From Zoogloea sp. LCSB751 (GTDB lineage Bacteria; Pseudomonadota; Gammaproteobacteria; Burkholderiales; Rhodocyclaceae): DNA of 64,000 nucleotides. Of this stretch, positions 10,101 to 16,641 are shown piece by piece; position 1 is the first letter of the stretch; the number at the start of each line of letters is the position of its first letter. Where the stretch lies: positions 62,001 through 126,000 of the forward strand of contig NZ_MWUM01000011.1 of the NCBI RefSeq assembly GCF_002028455.1, read 5' to 3'. The position numbers and the translations under genes are program-made. Below the pieces are notes generated by a model. That model was not told the DNA's origin, ran no database searches, and was given only the letters and a program-made list of their open reading frames with translations.

Positions 10101-10282
10101 AGGCTGACGACCCGGCGGGCGACCTGCACCGCCTCCCGCTCGGCCGCGTCGTGGGGGCTGGACACCGTCAGCCCGCCGGCCGAGGCGCGCTGCGGCATGA
10201 CCGGCGCCGGCGTCCGGACTGGCGCCGCCACGGCCCGGTGCTCGGGTGGGCGCAGGATGTGGCGGGACAGCGGCGCGTTCAT
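7103..10282 (-). CDS. eCIS-associated DUF4157 effector candidate with metalloprotease motif and C-terminal nuclease-like domain
   Basis: A 1059-aa protein and the last gene of the eCIS cluster. Residues 1-105 are Pro/Ala-rich. Residues about 108-190 form a DUF4157 domain (the eCIS core domain common in cargo of these particles) with a zinc-protease-type HELTH at 177-181. Residues about 200-800 are a long run of amphipathic, Ala/Gly-rich helices that could be membrane-active or a packing scaffold. The last 130 residues contain KGHLLNDKLGG and NLFPITAIANSRH (H947, N961, H973), a spacing resembling His-Asn metal-dependent nucleases of the DNA/RNA non-specific endonuclease type. DUF4157 is seen; nuclease activity is inferred. 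The gene is separated from the structural genes by a 337-bp REP-rich gap. No immunity gene is evident; the next gene is a convergent permease. Confidence 0.85.
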   Translation of the reverse strand: MNAPLSRHILRPPEHRAVAAPVRTPAPVMPQRASAGGLTVSSPHDAAEREAVQVARRVVSLPAAPVSASTTRFTGLVPAAAQRAPATATAAAAAPRPAPAAAAALPTGGQPLPRSLRDFMEPRFGADFSAVRIHTGPQAAQASRRLNAAAFTVGREIFFGRDAYQPDNSAGRELIAHELTHTIQQGAAAQAPAQVRRSLLPGVVEHSAPAVQRLGIGDALDYFADHANNLPGFRMFTLVLGVNPINMRAVERSPANLLRAVVELMPGGALITQALDNHGIIDRVAVWVQQQIATLGLIGSSIRQAVDRFLDSLGWRDIFDLGGVWERAKRIVTDPISRITSFVGNLVSGVLQFIRDAILRPLAGLAAGTRGWDLLCAVLGRNPITGDPVPRSAENLIGGFMKLIGQDEVWENIQKGNAIARAWAWFQGALAGLMGFVTALPGMFMDTLRSLGVSDLLTLPQTFVRIARVFGDFAGRFFSWAGQQVISLLEIIFEVVAPSVMPYLRRTAGALQSIFRNPIGFVRNLVRAAKAGFEGFVDRIGTHLKTGLIEWLTGALPGIYIPQKLELQEILKFVLSVLGLTWQNIRQKLVTAVGEPVVKAMETGFDVVVALVTGGPAAAWDKIKEMLGNLKDMVIGGISDFVIDMVVKKAVPKLVAMFIPGAGFISAILSIYDTVMVFVSKLAQIAQTVKAFVDSIVAIAGGAIDAAAKRVESTLANLLSLAISFLAGFIGLGKVADKVMAVIQKIRAPIDKALDWLVGWIVKIGKALYGKAKAAVGKVVEWWKEKKPFRTAGGESHEVYFTGDEKKPVPMVASKDPKPILTKLDQYAAMAREADASKARKNAVAVIGRVRQTLATTPEAPTVVADMKTLFEAFEETGAPKKTRFLSQVQTGLGGSQVAVHMSIDWLDAKYAGAHGSGPSSSALSAVMNQLVTDPGESAERKYIKGHLLNDKLGGEGDDKNLFPITAIANSRHRYSTESTVLGWLKKKNSWVWYEVKVGIVASSFPVPGKKSPRNFVNADFNCYAIRKNEDGEQQEAFTSTIASRQGARPDAEVFDLGK

Positions 10283-10619
10283 GGCCGGGCTCCACCGACG
10301 CCAGCGGGGGCGGATTCACTTGCCCTCGGTACCTTCGCCCCCCGTGGCCGCTGAACCCGCAGAGGGCGAATGAATTCGCCCCCACAGGAGGGGACCGCGG
10401 TCCGTGCCGGAGCCGGCATTTCACCCCGTTGGGGCGAATTCATTCGCCCGCGGACAGCGGCGTCCCCACGAGCGCGAGCCCGGTCCGGTGTCCATCCCTG
10501 TAGGGGCGAATTCATTCGCCCACTGTGCGTTGATCGACCTCCGCGGGCGAATGAACTCGCCCCCACAAGGGAGGAGGCCAGGGCTGGGGCGGCTGCTCGG
10601 CTGGGCATCGGGCGCCGGC
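10283..10619. repeat. 337-bp intergenic region with four REP-like palindromes between eCIS ATPase and effector genes
   Basis: This is the only long gap inside the eCIS gene run, and no credible gene lies in it. It holds four copies of an 18-bp palindromic core: at 10364-10381 (GGGCGAATGAATTCGCCC), 10432-10449 and 10504-10521 (both GGGCGAATTCATTCGCCC), and 10545-10562 (GGGCGAATGAACTCGCCC). The copies form two inverted pairs, like bacterial BIMEs, and are flanked by CCCCACA or TGTGGGG-type bases. Related copies occur at 35407, 39306, 39364 and 47402. Strong hairpins here could reduce read-through from structural genes into the effector gene. Neither a promoter nor a T-tract terminator was evident. 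Confidence 0.85.
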
Positions 10620-12017
10620 CTAGCTGGCCCGGCCCTCCTTCAGCAGTTCGCGGCGCAGGCCTTCGTCCACCGCCGCTGCGCTTACCGAGCCGTCGCCGCG
10701 CCCCAAGGCCTGCAGGCAGGCGTAGCGCACCACGTTCATGATGGTGCCGCCGGAGATCTCGTGCTGGCGGGCCAGTTGGGCGAGGTCGAGGGCCGGGTCG
10801 AGGTGCACCGGGGCCGGGAAGGCCTCGCGCCACAGGCGCAGGCGCTCGGCCGGGCGCGGCAGCGGAAAGGCCACTACCGACTGGAAGCGGCGCAGGAAGG
10901 CGTCGTCGATGTTGTGGCGCAGGTTGGAGGCGAGGATCACCACGCCGCTGAAGGCCTCGATGCGCTGCAGCAGGTAGCTCACCTCCTGGTTGGCGTAGCG
11001 GTCGTGGGCGTCGGAGACGCTGCTACGCTTGCCGAACAGGGCGTCGGCTTCATCGAAGAAGAGGATCCAGCCGGCCTGCTCGGCGGCCTCGAAGAGGCGG
11101 GCGAGGTTCTTCTCGGTCTCGCCGATGTACTTGGAGCTGACCTGGGACAGGTCCACCCGATACACCTCGCGCCCGCAGCGCTGGCCGAGCAGGCAGGCGG
11201 ACAGGGTCTTGCCGGTGCCGGACGGGCCGTGGAAGAGGCTCACATAGCCCGGCGCGATGCGCCGCCCGAGGCCCCAGTCGTCCATCAGCGTGCGGCCGTG
11301 GACCAGCCACAGGCCGATGTCCTCGAGTTGGGCAAGGGTTTGGGCGGGCAGTACCAGGTCGCTCCAGTCCAGCCCGGTGAACACCCGCCGCGCCGGGATG
11401 CCGGCTTCGCCGCCGCCGGGTAGCGGCAGGCCGGGCAGGGCTTCGGCGAGGAAGCGCGGCGACAGCTGCAGCGGGCCGCCGAAGGGGCTGGCCGGCCCGT
11501 CGCCGGGTGTTGCCGGGCCCACGCGCAGCACGTCCTCCCGCGCCAGCCGGCCTTCCGGGGCGAGGCGGCGGATGGCGGCCAGGCGCAAGTCGAGGGCGTC
11601 GCCGGCCAGCAGGAAGCAGGCCGTCTCGCCGCTGGGCTGGAAGCAGGCGCCGTCGCTGCGGCCACCGAACTCGGTGAACGGGCGCTGGGTCGTTTCGTTG
11701 CGCGACCACAGCACGTCGAGCAGTTGCGGGCGTAGCAGCGGCGCGAGGGCCAGCGCGACGAGTAGCCGGTCGGCCGGGTCGAGGCCGCGGCGATGCACGG
11801 CGGCGGCGTAGGGGCAGTCTGCGCGGGCCAGGGGCGGGGCGTCGGCGGGCAGCGGCGGCGAGGCGGGCGGCTGGCCGAAGTAGCGCTGCAGGCGGATGCG
11901 CAGGCTGTCGGCCAGCCATTCCAGCTCGGCCTCCAGCGTGGCGGCGGCGGCCTGCAGCAGGCTGTCCGCCGGCTCTCCGCCATCGGCGGGGCGCCAGGGC
12001 AGGTCGTGGCTGTTCAT
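10620..12017 (-). CDS. eCIS AAA+ ATPase (Afp15-like)
   Basis: A 465-aa protein. The N-terminal half (1-240) is variable and partly winged-helix-like; the C-terminal half is a classic AAA+ module with Walker A GPSGTGKT at 264-271, Walker B ILFFDEAD at 318-325 and a downstream arginine-finger region (FLRRFQSVVAFPLP). Every Afp/PVC-type eCIS carries such an ATPase (Afp15), thought to assist particle assembly or sheath and baseplate maturation in the producing cell. It follows the tape-measure gene by 10 bp in the same direction and is followed by the REP-rich gap. The assignment combines the clear AAA+ fold with position in the cluster. Confidence 0.93.
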   Translation of the reverse strand: MNSHDLPWRPADGGEPADSLLQAAAATLEAELEWLADSLRIRLQRYFGQPPASPPLPADAPPLARADCPYAAAVHRRGLDPADRLLVALALAPLLRPQLLDVLWSRNETTQRPFTEFGGRSDGACFQPSGETACFLLAGDALDLRLAAIRRLAPEGRLAREDVLRVGPATPGDGPASPFGGPLQLSPRFLAEALPGLPLPGGGEAGIPARRVFTGLDWSDLVLPAQTLAQLEDIGLWLVHGRTLMDDWGLGRRIAPGYVSLFHGPSGTGKTLSACLLGQRCGREVYRVDLSQVSSKYIGETEKNLARLFEAAEQAGWILFFDEADALFGKRSSVSDAHDRYANQEVSYLLQRIEAFSGVVILASNLRHNIDDAFLRRFQSVVAFPLPRPAERLRLWREAFPAPVHLDPALDLAQLARQHEISGGTIMNVVRYACLQALGRGDGSVSAAAVDEGLRRELLKEGRAS

Positions 12018-12027
12018 CGCCCGTCCC

Positions 12028-13875
12028 TCATGGCGTGCCCCATTCGGTCAGCAGCGGCCATGGCATCCACGGCAGGCGGACCAGGCCGATGCTCCACGGT
12101 AGCAGGCCCAGCAGCATGTCGAAGGATTCCGGCTCGACGCGTAGCTGCCAGGCTTCGTCCTCGTGGCGCAGGTGGCCGCGGCGGCGCAGGAAGGCGGTGC
12201 GCAGGCCGTCGGTGGTGGTGCCGCGCAGGGCTTGCCAGTGGGCCAGCACGGCGGCCAGCAGGGCCTCGGCCTCGGCGTGATCGGCGTCGTCCAGGTCGGG
12301 TAGCGCGTGGGTGAGCGGTGAGTCCGGGGCGCGGCCGAGCAGCAGCTTGACGAAGGGCAGCTCGAGTTCGAGCCCGCTGCTGCCGGTGGCCAGCCAGTGC
12401 AGCAGCGCCGCGGCACGCGGCAGCGCGGCGTCGGGCAGCGGTCCGCGGTGTCCGGCGGCGATCAATCCGACCGCCTCGAACAGGCGCGGCAGGTAGGGGT
12501 GCAGCAGCACCAGTCCGGCCTCGGGTACGAGCAGGCCGGCGGCGGCGCGCGCGGCCGGGCGCTGGTCGAAATTGAGGGGCGTGTCGGTCGGCGCTGTCAG
12601 AGCGGGAGGCGCGAATGCCTCGCGTGATGCGGCTGGCTCTCGCAAGGTGGGGCCTGGCGATCCGCCGCCGGACTGCGCCGGCTGCGCTGCCGCTGCGACC
12701 GGCGGGGGCGTGTCGGCCAGCAGGTCGAGCACGGCCTGCCAGTGGGGTTCGGGCGGGCGCGTCGCGAACAGGGCGGCGAGCCATGCACGGGCGACGGCTT
12801 GCCAGGGGTGGCGGCCATTGGCGGCAGGGCTGTCGCTTTCCAGCGTCCATGCCAGCCACAGGGCCTGGGCATGCAGGCTGTCGCCGTCGTCCAGGTGGGC
12901 GGTGGCGGCGAGCAGGGCCAGCAGCGCGCGGCTCAGGGGATGTTCCGGCGCTGCCGGTGCGTGGATGCCCACCACGTGCCGGCGCCACGCCGCCGGTAGC
13001 AGGGTCAGCCAGCGGCTCAGGCCGCCGAGCCGTGCGGCGCGGGCTTGGGCATGGATGTCCGGCGGCACGCAGCCGAGGCTGGCCCAGGCCAGTGCCGCCT
13101 CGCCCAGCAATGCGCGCAGGCTGTCGTCCGCCAGCCCGGCGAGGGTCCAGTCGGCGCAGCCGTCGCGCAGGTAGGCGGCCAGGCCGGCCTGGGCCTGGAT
13201 CGCGGCGGTGCCCGGCTGGGCCGGCGGCGGGATCGGCGCATCGGCCGCCGGGGAAGCCGGGGGGCTGCCGGTGGTGGTGGCGTCGAGACGGCGGGCCAGT
13301 TCGCGCAGGGTCGGGATCGGCAGGGGCAGGGGTTCGCCGCCGAGGTTCAGGGTCGCGCCGGGCAACTGTTGGCCGTGGCGGTGTGCCTCGTCGGCTCCTT
13401 CCAGGGCGCTGCGGACGGCGTCGTGAAGGTCGGCCGGCGCGTTGTGCAGCCAGGTCAGCAGCAGTGGCGCGGTGTCGGCGGGGCAGGATTCGGCGACGCC
13501 GGGCCCACTGGCGGCCCGGGGCGCGCTGGCCAGGCTGTTCGCTGCGGGCGCGGGCGCGGGCGCGGGCGTCCGTTCGGGCGGGATGGTGGCCTGGAGCACC
13601 GTCAGTCCGGCCAGGGCTTCGTCGGCGGCGGCGGCGACCTGGGCCGGCAGTTCGTCGGCACACAGCGCCGGGCTCAGCCGCAAGCTCAGTTCCAGGCGCG
13701 GCAGATGCACCACCCGATCGTCGGGGGCGTGGGCCGACAGGCTGTTGGCGAGGGCCGCCAGCACCGGCTCGGCGGCGTCCCGCAGCACGCCGCGCAGCGC
13801 GAAGGCCGCTGCCGGCGTGGGAGCCCGCGCCTGCCACTGCAGGCGGCGGATGCGGTGCGGGAAGGGTGTGCTCAT
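12028..13875 (-). CDS. Contractile injection system tape measure protein (CIS_TMP, Afp14-like)
   Basis: A 615-aa protein. The N-terminus (HRIRRLQWQARAP, then LPRLELSLRLSP near residue 60) and the C-terminal segment (FLRRRGHLRHEDEAWQLRVE, then LLPWSIGLVRLPWMPWPL just before the end) match the signature ends of the CIS tape-measure family. The middle is long, Ala/Pro/Leu-rich and probably mostly helical, as expected for a protein that sets tube length. Repeats of HPYLPRLF type near 450 are also typical. It lies 15 bp downstream of the 916-aa gene and 10 bp upstream of the ATPase, the same order as afp14-afp15. Length suggests a short-to-medium tail, but no length conversion is attempted. Confidence 0.88.
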   Translation of the reverse strand: MSTPFPHRIRRLQWQARAPTPAAAFALRGVLRDAAEPVLAALANSLSAHAPDDRVVHLPRLELSLRLSPALCADELPAQVAAAADEALAGLTVLQATIPPERTPAPAPAPAANSLASAPRAASGPGVAESCPADTAPLLLTWLHNAPADLHDAVRSALEGADEAHRHGQQLPGATLNLGGEPLPLPIPTLRELARRLDATTTGSPPASPAADAPIPPPAQPGTAAIQAQAGLAAYLRDGCADWTLAGLADDSLRALLGEAALAWASLGCVPPDIHAQARAARLGGLSRWLTLLPAAWRRHVVGIHAPAAPEHPLSRALLALLAATAHLDDGDSLHAQALWLAWTLESDSPAANGRHPWQAVARAWLAALFATRPPEPHWQAVLDLLADTPPPVAAAAQPAQSGGGSPGPTLREPAASREAFAPPALTAPTDTPLNFDQRPAARAAAGLLVPEAGLVLLHPYLPRLFEAVGLIAAGHRGPLPDAALPRAAALLHWLATGSSGLELELPFVKLLLGRAPDSPLTHALPDLDDADHAEAEALLAAVLAHWQALRGTTTDGLRTAFLRRRGHLRHEDEAWQLRVEPESFDMLLGLLPWSIGLVRLPWMPWPLLTEWGTP

Positions 13876-13890
13876 GGCGGCTCCCGGGCA

Positions 13891-16641
13891 TCAGCGCTTC
13901 AGGCGGTTGAGGTTCTGCAGGTTGCTGATCAGCACTGCCTGGGCCGGCACCGCGGTGCTGCCCTTGAGGGCTTCCAGCTTGTTGCCCAGATTGGCGGCGA
14001 CGGCCGCGTCGGTGACGTACACCGTGCTGTTGGCCAGTACCGAGGCCACGCCGGCGGCGGCTCCGCTGGAGGTGTCCACCTTCTGGGTGACGACCCGGGT
14101 GGTGGTGTCGGCGACCGCTTCGCCCAGTTCCGTCTGGGCCTTGGTCAGCATGGCCTGGGCCTGCGCGCGGCTGTCTTCCGGCAGGTTGCCCTGGCTGACC
14201 AGGTCCACCAGGCTCTGCACCTGCTGGCGCTTGTTCTCCACGTCCTTGACCATCTGGTCGAGCACCACGTCGCCGGTGGCGACGCCCTTCAGGCCGATGG
14301 TGCCGGCGGCGGTGGCGTCCTTGGTGCTGAAGGCGCCCTTGACGAGGCCTTCCACGTTGGCGGTCTGGGTTTCGAGCTTTGCCCGAATGTCGGTTTGCAC
14401 GGCCTTCAGGTCGGCGGCGAGGGCTTCCCGGGCGGCGTCGAACTTGCTGCCGACGACGCTGCCAACCAGCGTGCTGACGACCAGGTCCACCGGCCGGACG
14501 ACCTTGATCGGGATGACGTCGATGGGTGGCCGGCGCAGCGGCGGGCGCGGCAGCGGCGGCTCGACGGGTTCGGTCTCGTCCACCTCGGCGCAGGGATAGG
14601 CCAGGGTGAAGTCGGCGACGACCTTGCCGCTGTCGTCGTAGGCCAGTACGAAGCAGCCGCCGCGCCACACGCCGCCCAGGTGGTCGAGGCCCGGGTTGTC
14701 GGTGGCGAAGCGGGCCAGCAGCAGCTTGTCGTCGGCCTTGTCGTCCTTGGCCTTGATGAGGTTGTCGAGCCAGTCCAGCCAGATCGGGTGGGTGGTCTGG
14801 ATCAGGGCGTCCACCGGCGATACAAAATCGCTGCGCGACAGCTTGCCCAGGTTGACGCGCGCGGTGCCGACGGTGCGCAGGGTCTCGGCGATGCCGTTGT
14901 TCCAGCGGCTGCTTTCGGTCGTGGTCAGGTAGGCGCTGTAGGTGGGCTGGTCGAGGGCCGGCTTGGCGCTGCCAGCCAGGCTGCTGACGGCGCTGCGGGC
15001 CTGGGTCGCGGCGGCGATCACCGATACGCCGGTGTCGGTCTGGTCCGGGATGTCTTTGCTGTCGATGGCGGCTTTTAGGTTGTCCAGGTACTGGCCGGAG
15101 AAGGTGTCGCTCTCGTCGAGGCGCAGGGACACGTCCTGGCGCAGCAGATAGTGGATGCGGTGCAGGTCGGTGTAGCGGATGCCGGGGCGGATCTTGATCA
15201 GCTCCTTGCGGTTATGCACCAGCACCGCGTGGACCTCGAAGGGCAGGTTGCGGTCGGCGATGAGCTTCTTCAACTCGCTGCGCACGGTGTCCACCGGCCG
15301 GCCGAGGTGGCCTTCGACGCGGAAGAAGTCGTGGGCGGCGATGCTGCCGGCCAGCGGGTCGAGGGCGCGCGGGCTGCCCTGATACTCGGCGGCTCGGTAG
15401 CCCAGGTTGTGATTGCCGAGGCGGCGGGCGGCGAGGCGCGGGTTCCACGCGGCGTTCATCGCGGCGGTGTAATACCAGGGGATCGCCCGTTCGCCGAGGG
15501 GCCGGTCCTCGCCGTGGCTGGGGGTTACGCGCAGCACGGTGTCGGCGGGTGGTGCGTAGTTGGCGATCAGCTGGTCGAAGCGGGTCAGCAGCAGGCCGAG
15601 TTCGGAGGCGGTGGCGCGGCTATGGCCATCGGCGGCGGCCGGGTAGAAGGCGGTGCGTGCGTCGTCCGGGGCATCCAGCGCGCCGGCCGCCAGGTGCTTG
15701 GGAAAGGCCAGCGGCAGCGGGCCGGCGGGCAGCGCGTCGGCGTCCAGCAGCGCGTCGCGGATGGCGTTCCAGGCTTCGCAGAGATCCTTCAGAAAATCGT
15801 GGAAGGGCAGCACCGCGCCGGCCGTCGCGTCCTGCAGGCGTTGCAGTGTGGCGATCCAGTCGGCGACGGGGTTGCGCCAGAAGGCCGCGGCGAGCACACC
15901 GGGGAAGCCTTCGGCAAAATTCTTCAGGGTGTCCACCAGGCCGGCTAGGGTCTTGCCGGCGGCGTCCCGGTAGCGGGCGATCAGTACTTCGGCGGTGGCC
16001 AGGTCGCTGCCCAGCTGCGGCCGCCAGGCGATCAGCTCGGGCAGTTCGCGGGCCTGCTCGGCCAGCGTCAGCGGGCCGGCGGCCAGGTTGGCGGCGGTGC
16101 TGCGGCTGGTCAGCAGCACGCGCAGGCGCTGCTGGCGCTCGCGGCCGAGGTTGTCGCAGTCGGCGCCGGTGCACAGGTCGGGGTCGCTGACGGTGGTCTC
16201 CGCCAGCAGGATCACCGCCTGCCCTTCCAGTGCACCGGCCGTGAGCGGCACGCCGAGGGGATCGTCGCCGGAGGTCAGCTCGCCGCTGATCAGCAGCACG
16301 CCGCTGGCGGTATCGAAGAAAGGTTCGTAGCGCGGCGCGGTGGCGTCGTAAGGGCGCAGGCGCGGATAGGTGGTGGCGGCGTCGATGCGCACCAGGTCAC
16401 CGTCGCAGGTGAGGCCGAGGCCGGCGCCGACGGTCACGCTGGCGCCGTCGCTGCCCACCGCGAAGCCGGCGACGATGCCAGCGCCGACCAGCGTGACGCG
16501 GGATAGGCGGTCCTGCTGGTCGAGCCAGCTGGTGACTTCGTTGAGCTGGGTGTGGGTGAGGACCTGGTCGCGCTCGAAGACCGCGTACTGGCTGGCGAGG
16601 GGCGCGGTGAGACTTTGCAGGACCTTGATCGGATCAGCCAT
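13891..16641 (-). CDS. Uncharacterised eCIS-associated protein, candidate tail fibre or baseplate accessory
   Basis: A 916-aa protein of uncertain function. Its N-terminal region (about 20-95) has a distinctive segment, VLTHTQLNEVTSWLDQQDRL then GAGIVAGFAVG and VGAGLGLTCDGDLVRI, that looks like a short beta-rich structural module. The C-terminal third (about 670-916) is Ala/Val/Lys-rich with heptad-like runs suggesting coiled coil. A proline-rich spacer with PPLPRPPLRRPP lies near 690-705. It occupies the slot of the fibre gene afp13 between the second baseplate gene (8-base overlap with its stop) and the tape measure, which is the main reason to propose a fibre or fibre-anchor role. There is no recognisable adhesin or carbohydrate-binding domain. 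Position is seen; role is inferred. Confidence 0.55.
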   Translation of the reverse strand: MADPIKVLQSLTAPLASQYAVFERDQVLTHTQLNEVTSWLDQQDRLSRVTLVGAGIVAGFAVGSDGASVTVGAGLGLTCDGDLVRIDAATTYPRLRPYDATAPRYEPFFDTASGVLLISGELTSGDDPLGVPLTAGALEGQAVILLAETTVSDPDLCTGADCDNLGRERQQRLRVLLTSRSTAANLAAGPLTLAEQARELPELIAWRPQLGSDLATAEVLIARYRDAAGKTLAGLVDTLKNFAEGFPGVLAAAFWRNPVADWIATLQRLQDATAGAVLPFHDFLKDLCEAWNAIRDALLDADALPAGPLPLAFPKHLAAGALDAPDDARTAFYPAAADGHSRATASELGLLLTRFDQLIANYAPPADTVLRVTPSHGEDRPLGERAIPWYYTAAMNAAWNPRLAARRLGNHNLGYRAAEYQGSPRALDPLAGSIAAHDFFRVEGHLGRPVDTVRSELKKLIADRNLPFEVHAVLVHNRKELIKIRPGIRYTDLHRIHYLLRQDVSLRLDESDTFSGQYLDNLKAAIDSKDIPDQTDTGVSVIAAATQARSAVSSLAGSAKPALDQPTYSAYLTTTESSRWNNGIAETLRTVGTARVNLGKLSRSDFVSPVDALIQTTHPIWLDWLDNLIKAKDDKADDKLLLARFATDNPGLDHLGGVWRGGCFVLAYDDSGKVVADFTLAYPCAEVDETEPVEPPLPRPPLRRPPIDVIPIKVVRPVDLVVSTLVGSVVGSKFDAAREALAADLKAVQTDIRAKLETQTANVEGLVKGAFSTKDATAAGTIGLKGVATGDVVLDQMVKDVENKRQQVQSLVDLVSQGNLPEDSRAQAQAMLTKAQTELGEAVADTTTRVVTQKVDTSSGAAAGVASVLANSTVYVTDAAVAANLGNKLEALKGSTAVPAQAVLISNLQNLNRLKR

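Noticed and set aside
6927..10424. 1165-codon minus-strand frame overlapping the DUF4157 gene in another frame
   Set aside because: Arg/Gly/Pro-rich shadow; the DUF4157 frame has clear motifs.
10504..10562. CRISPR array or integrase attachment site made of repeated 18-mers
   Set aside because: Repeats are palindromic, unevenly spaced and alternate in orientation, as in REP/BIME elements; no cas or integrase genes are present.
12014..14668. 884-codon frame over the tape measure and 916-aa genes
   Set aside because: Arg/Pro/Ala-rich, crosses two genes with recognised features; shadow.
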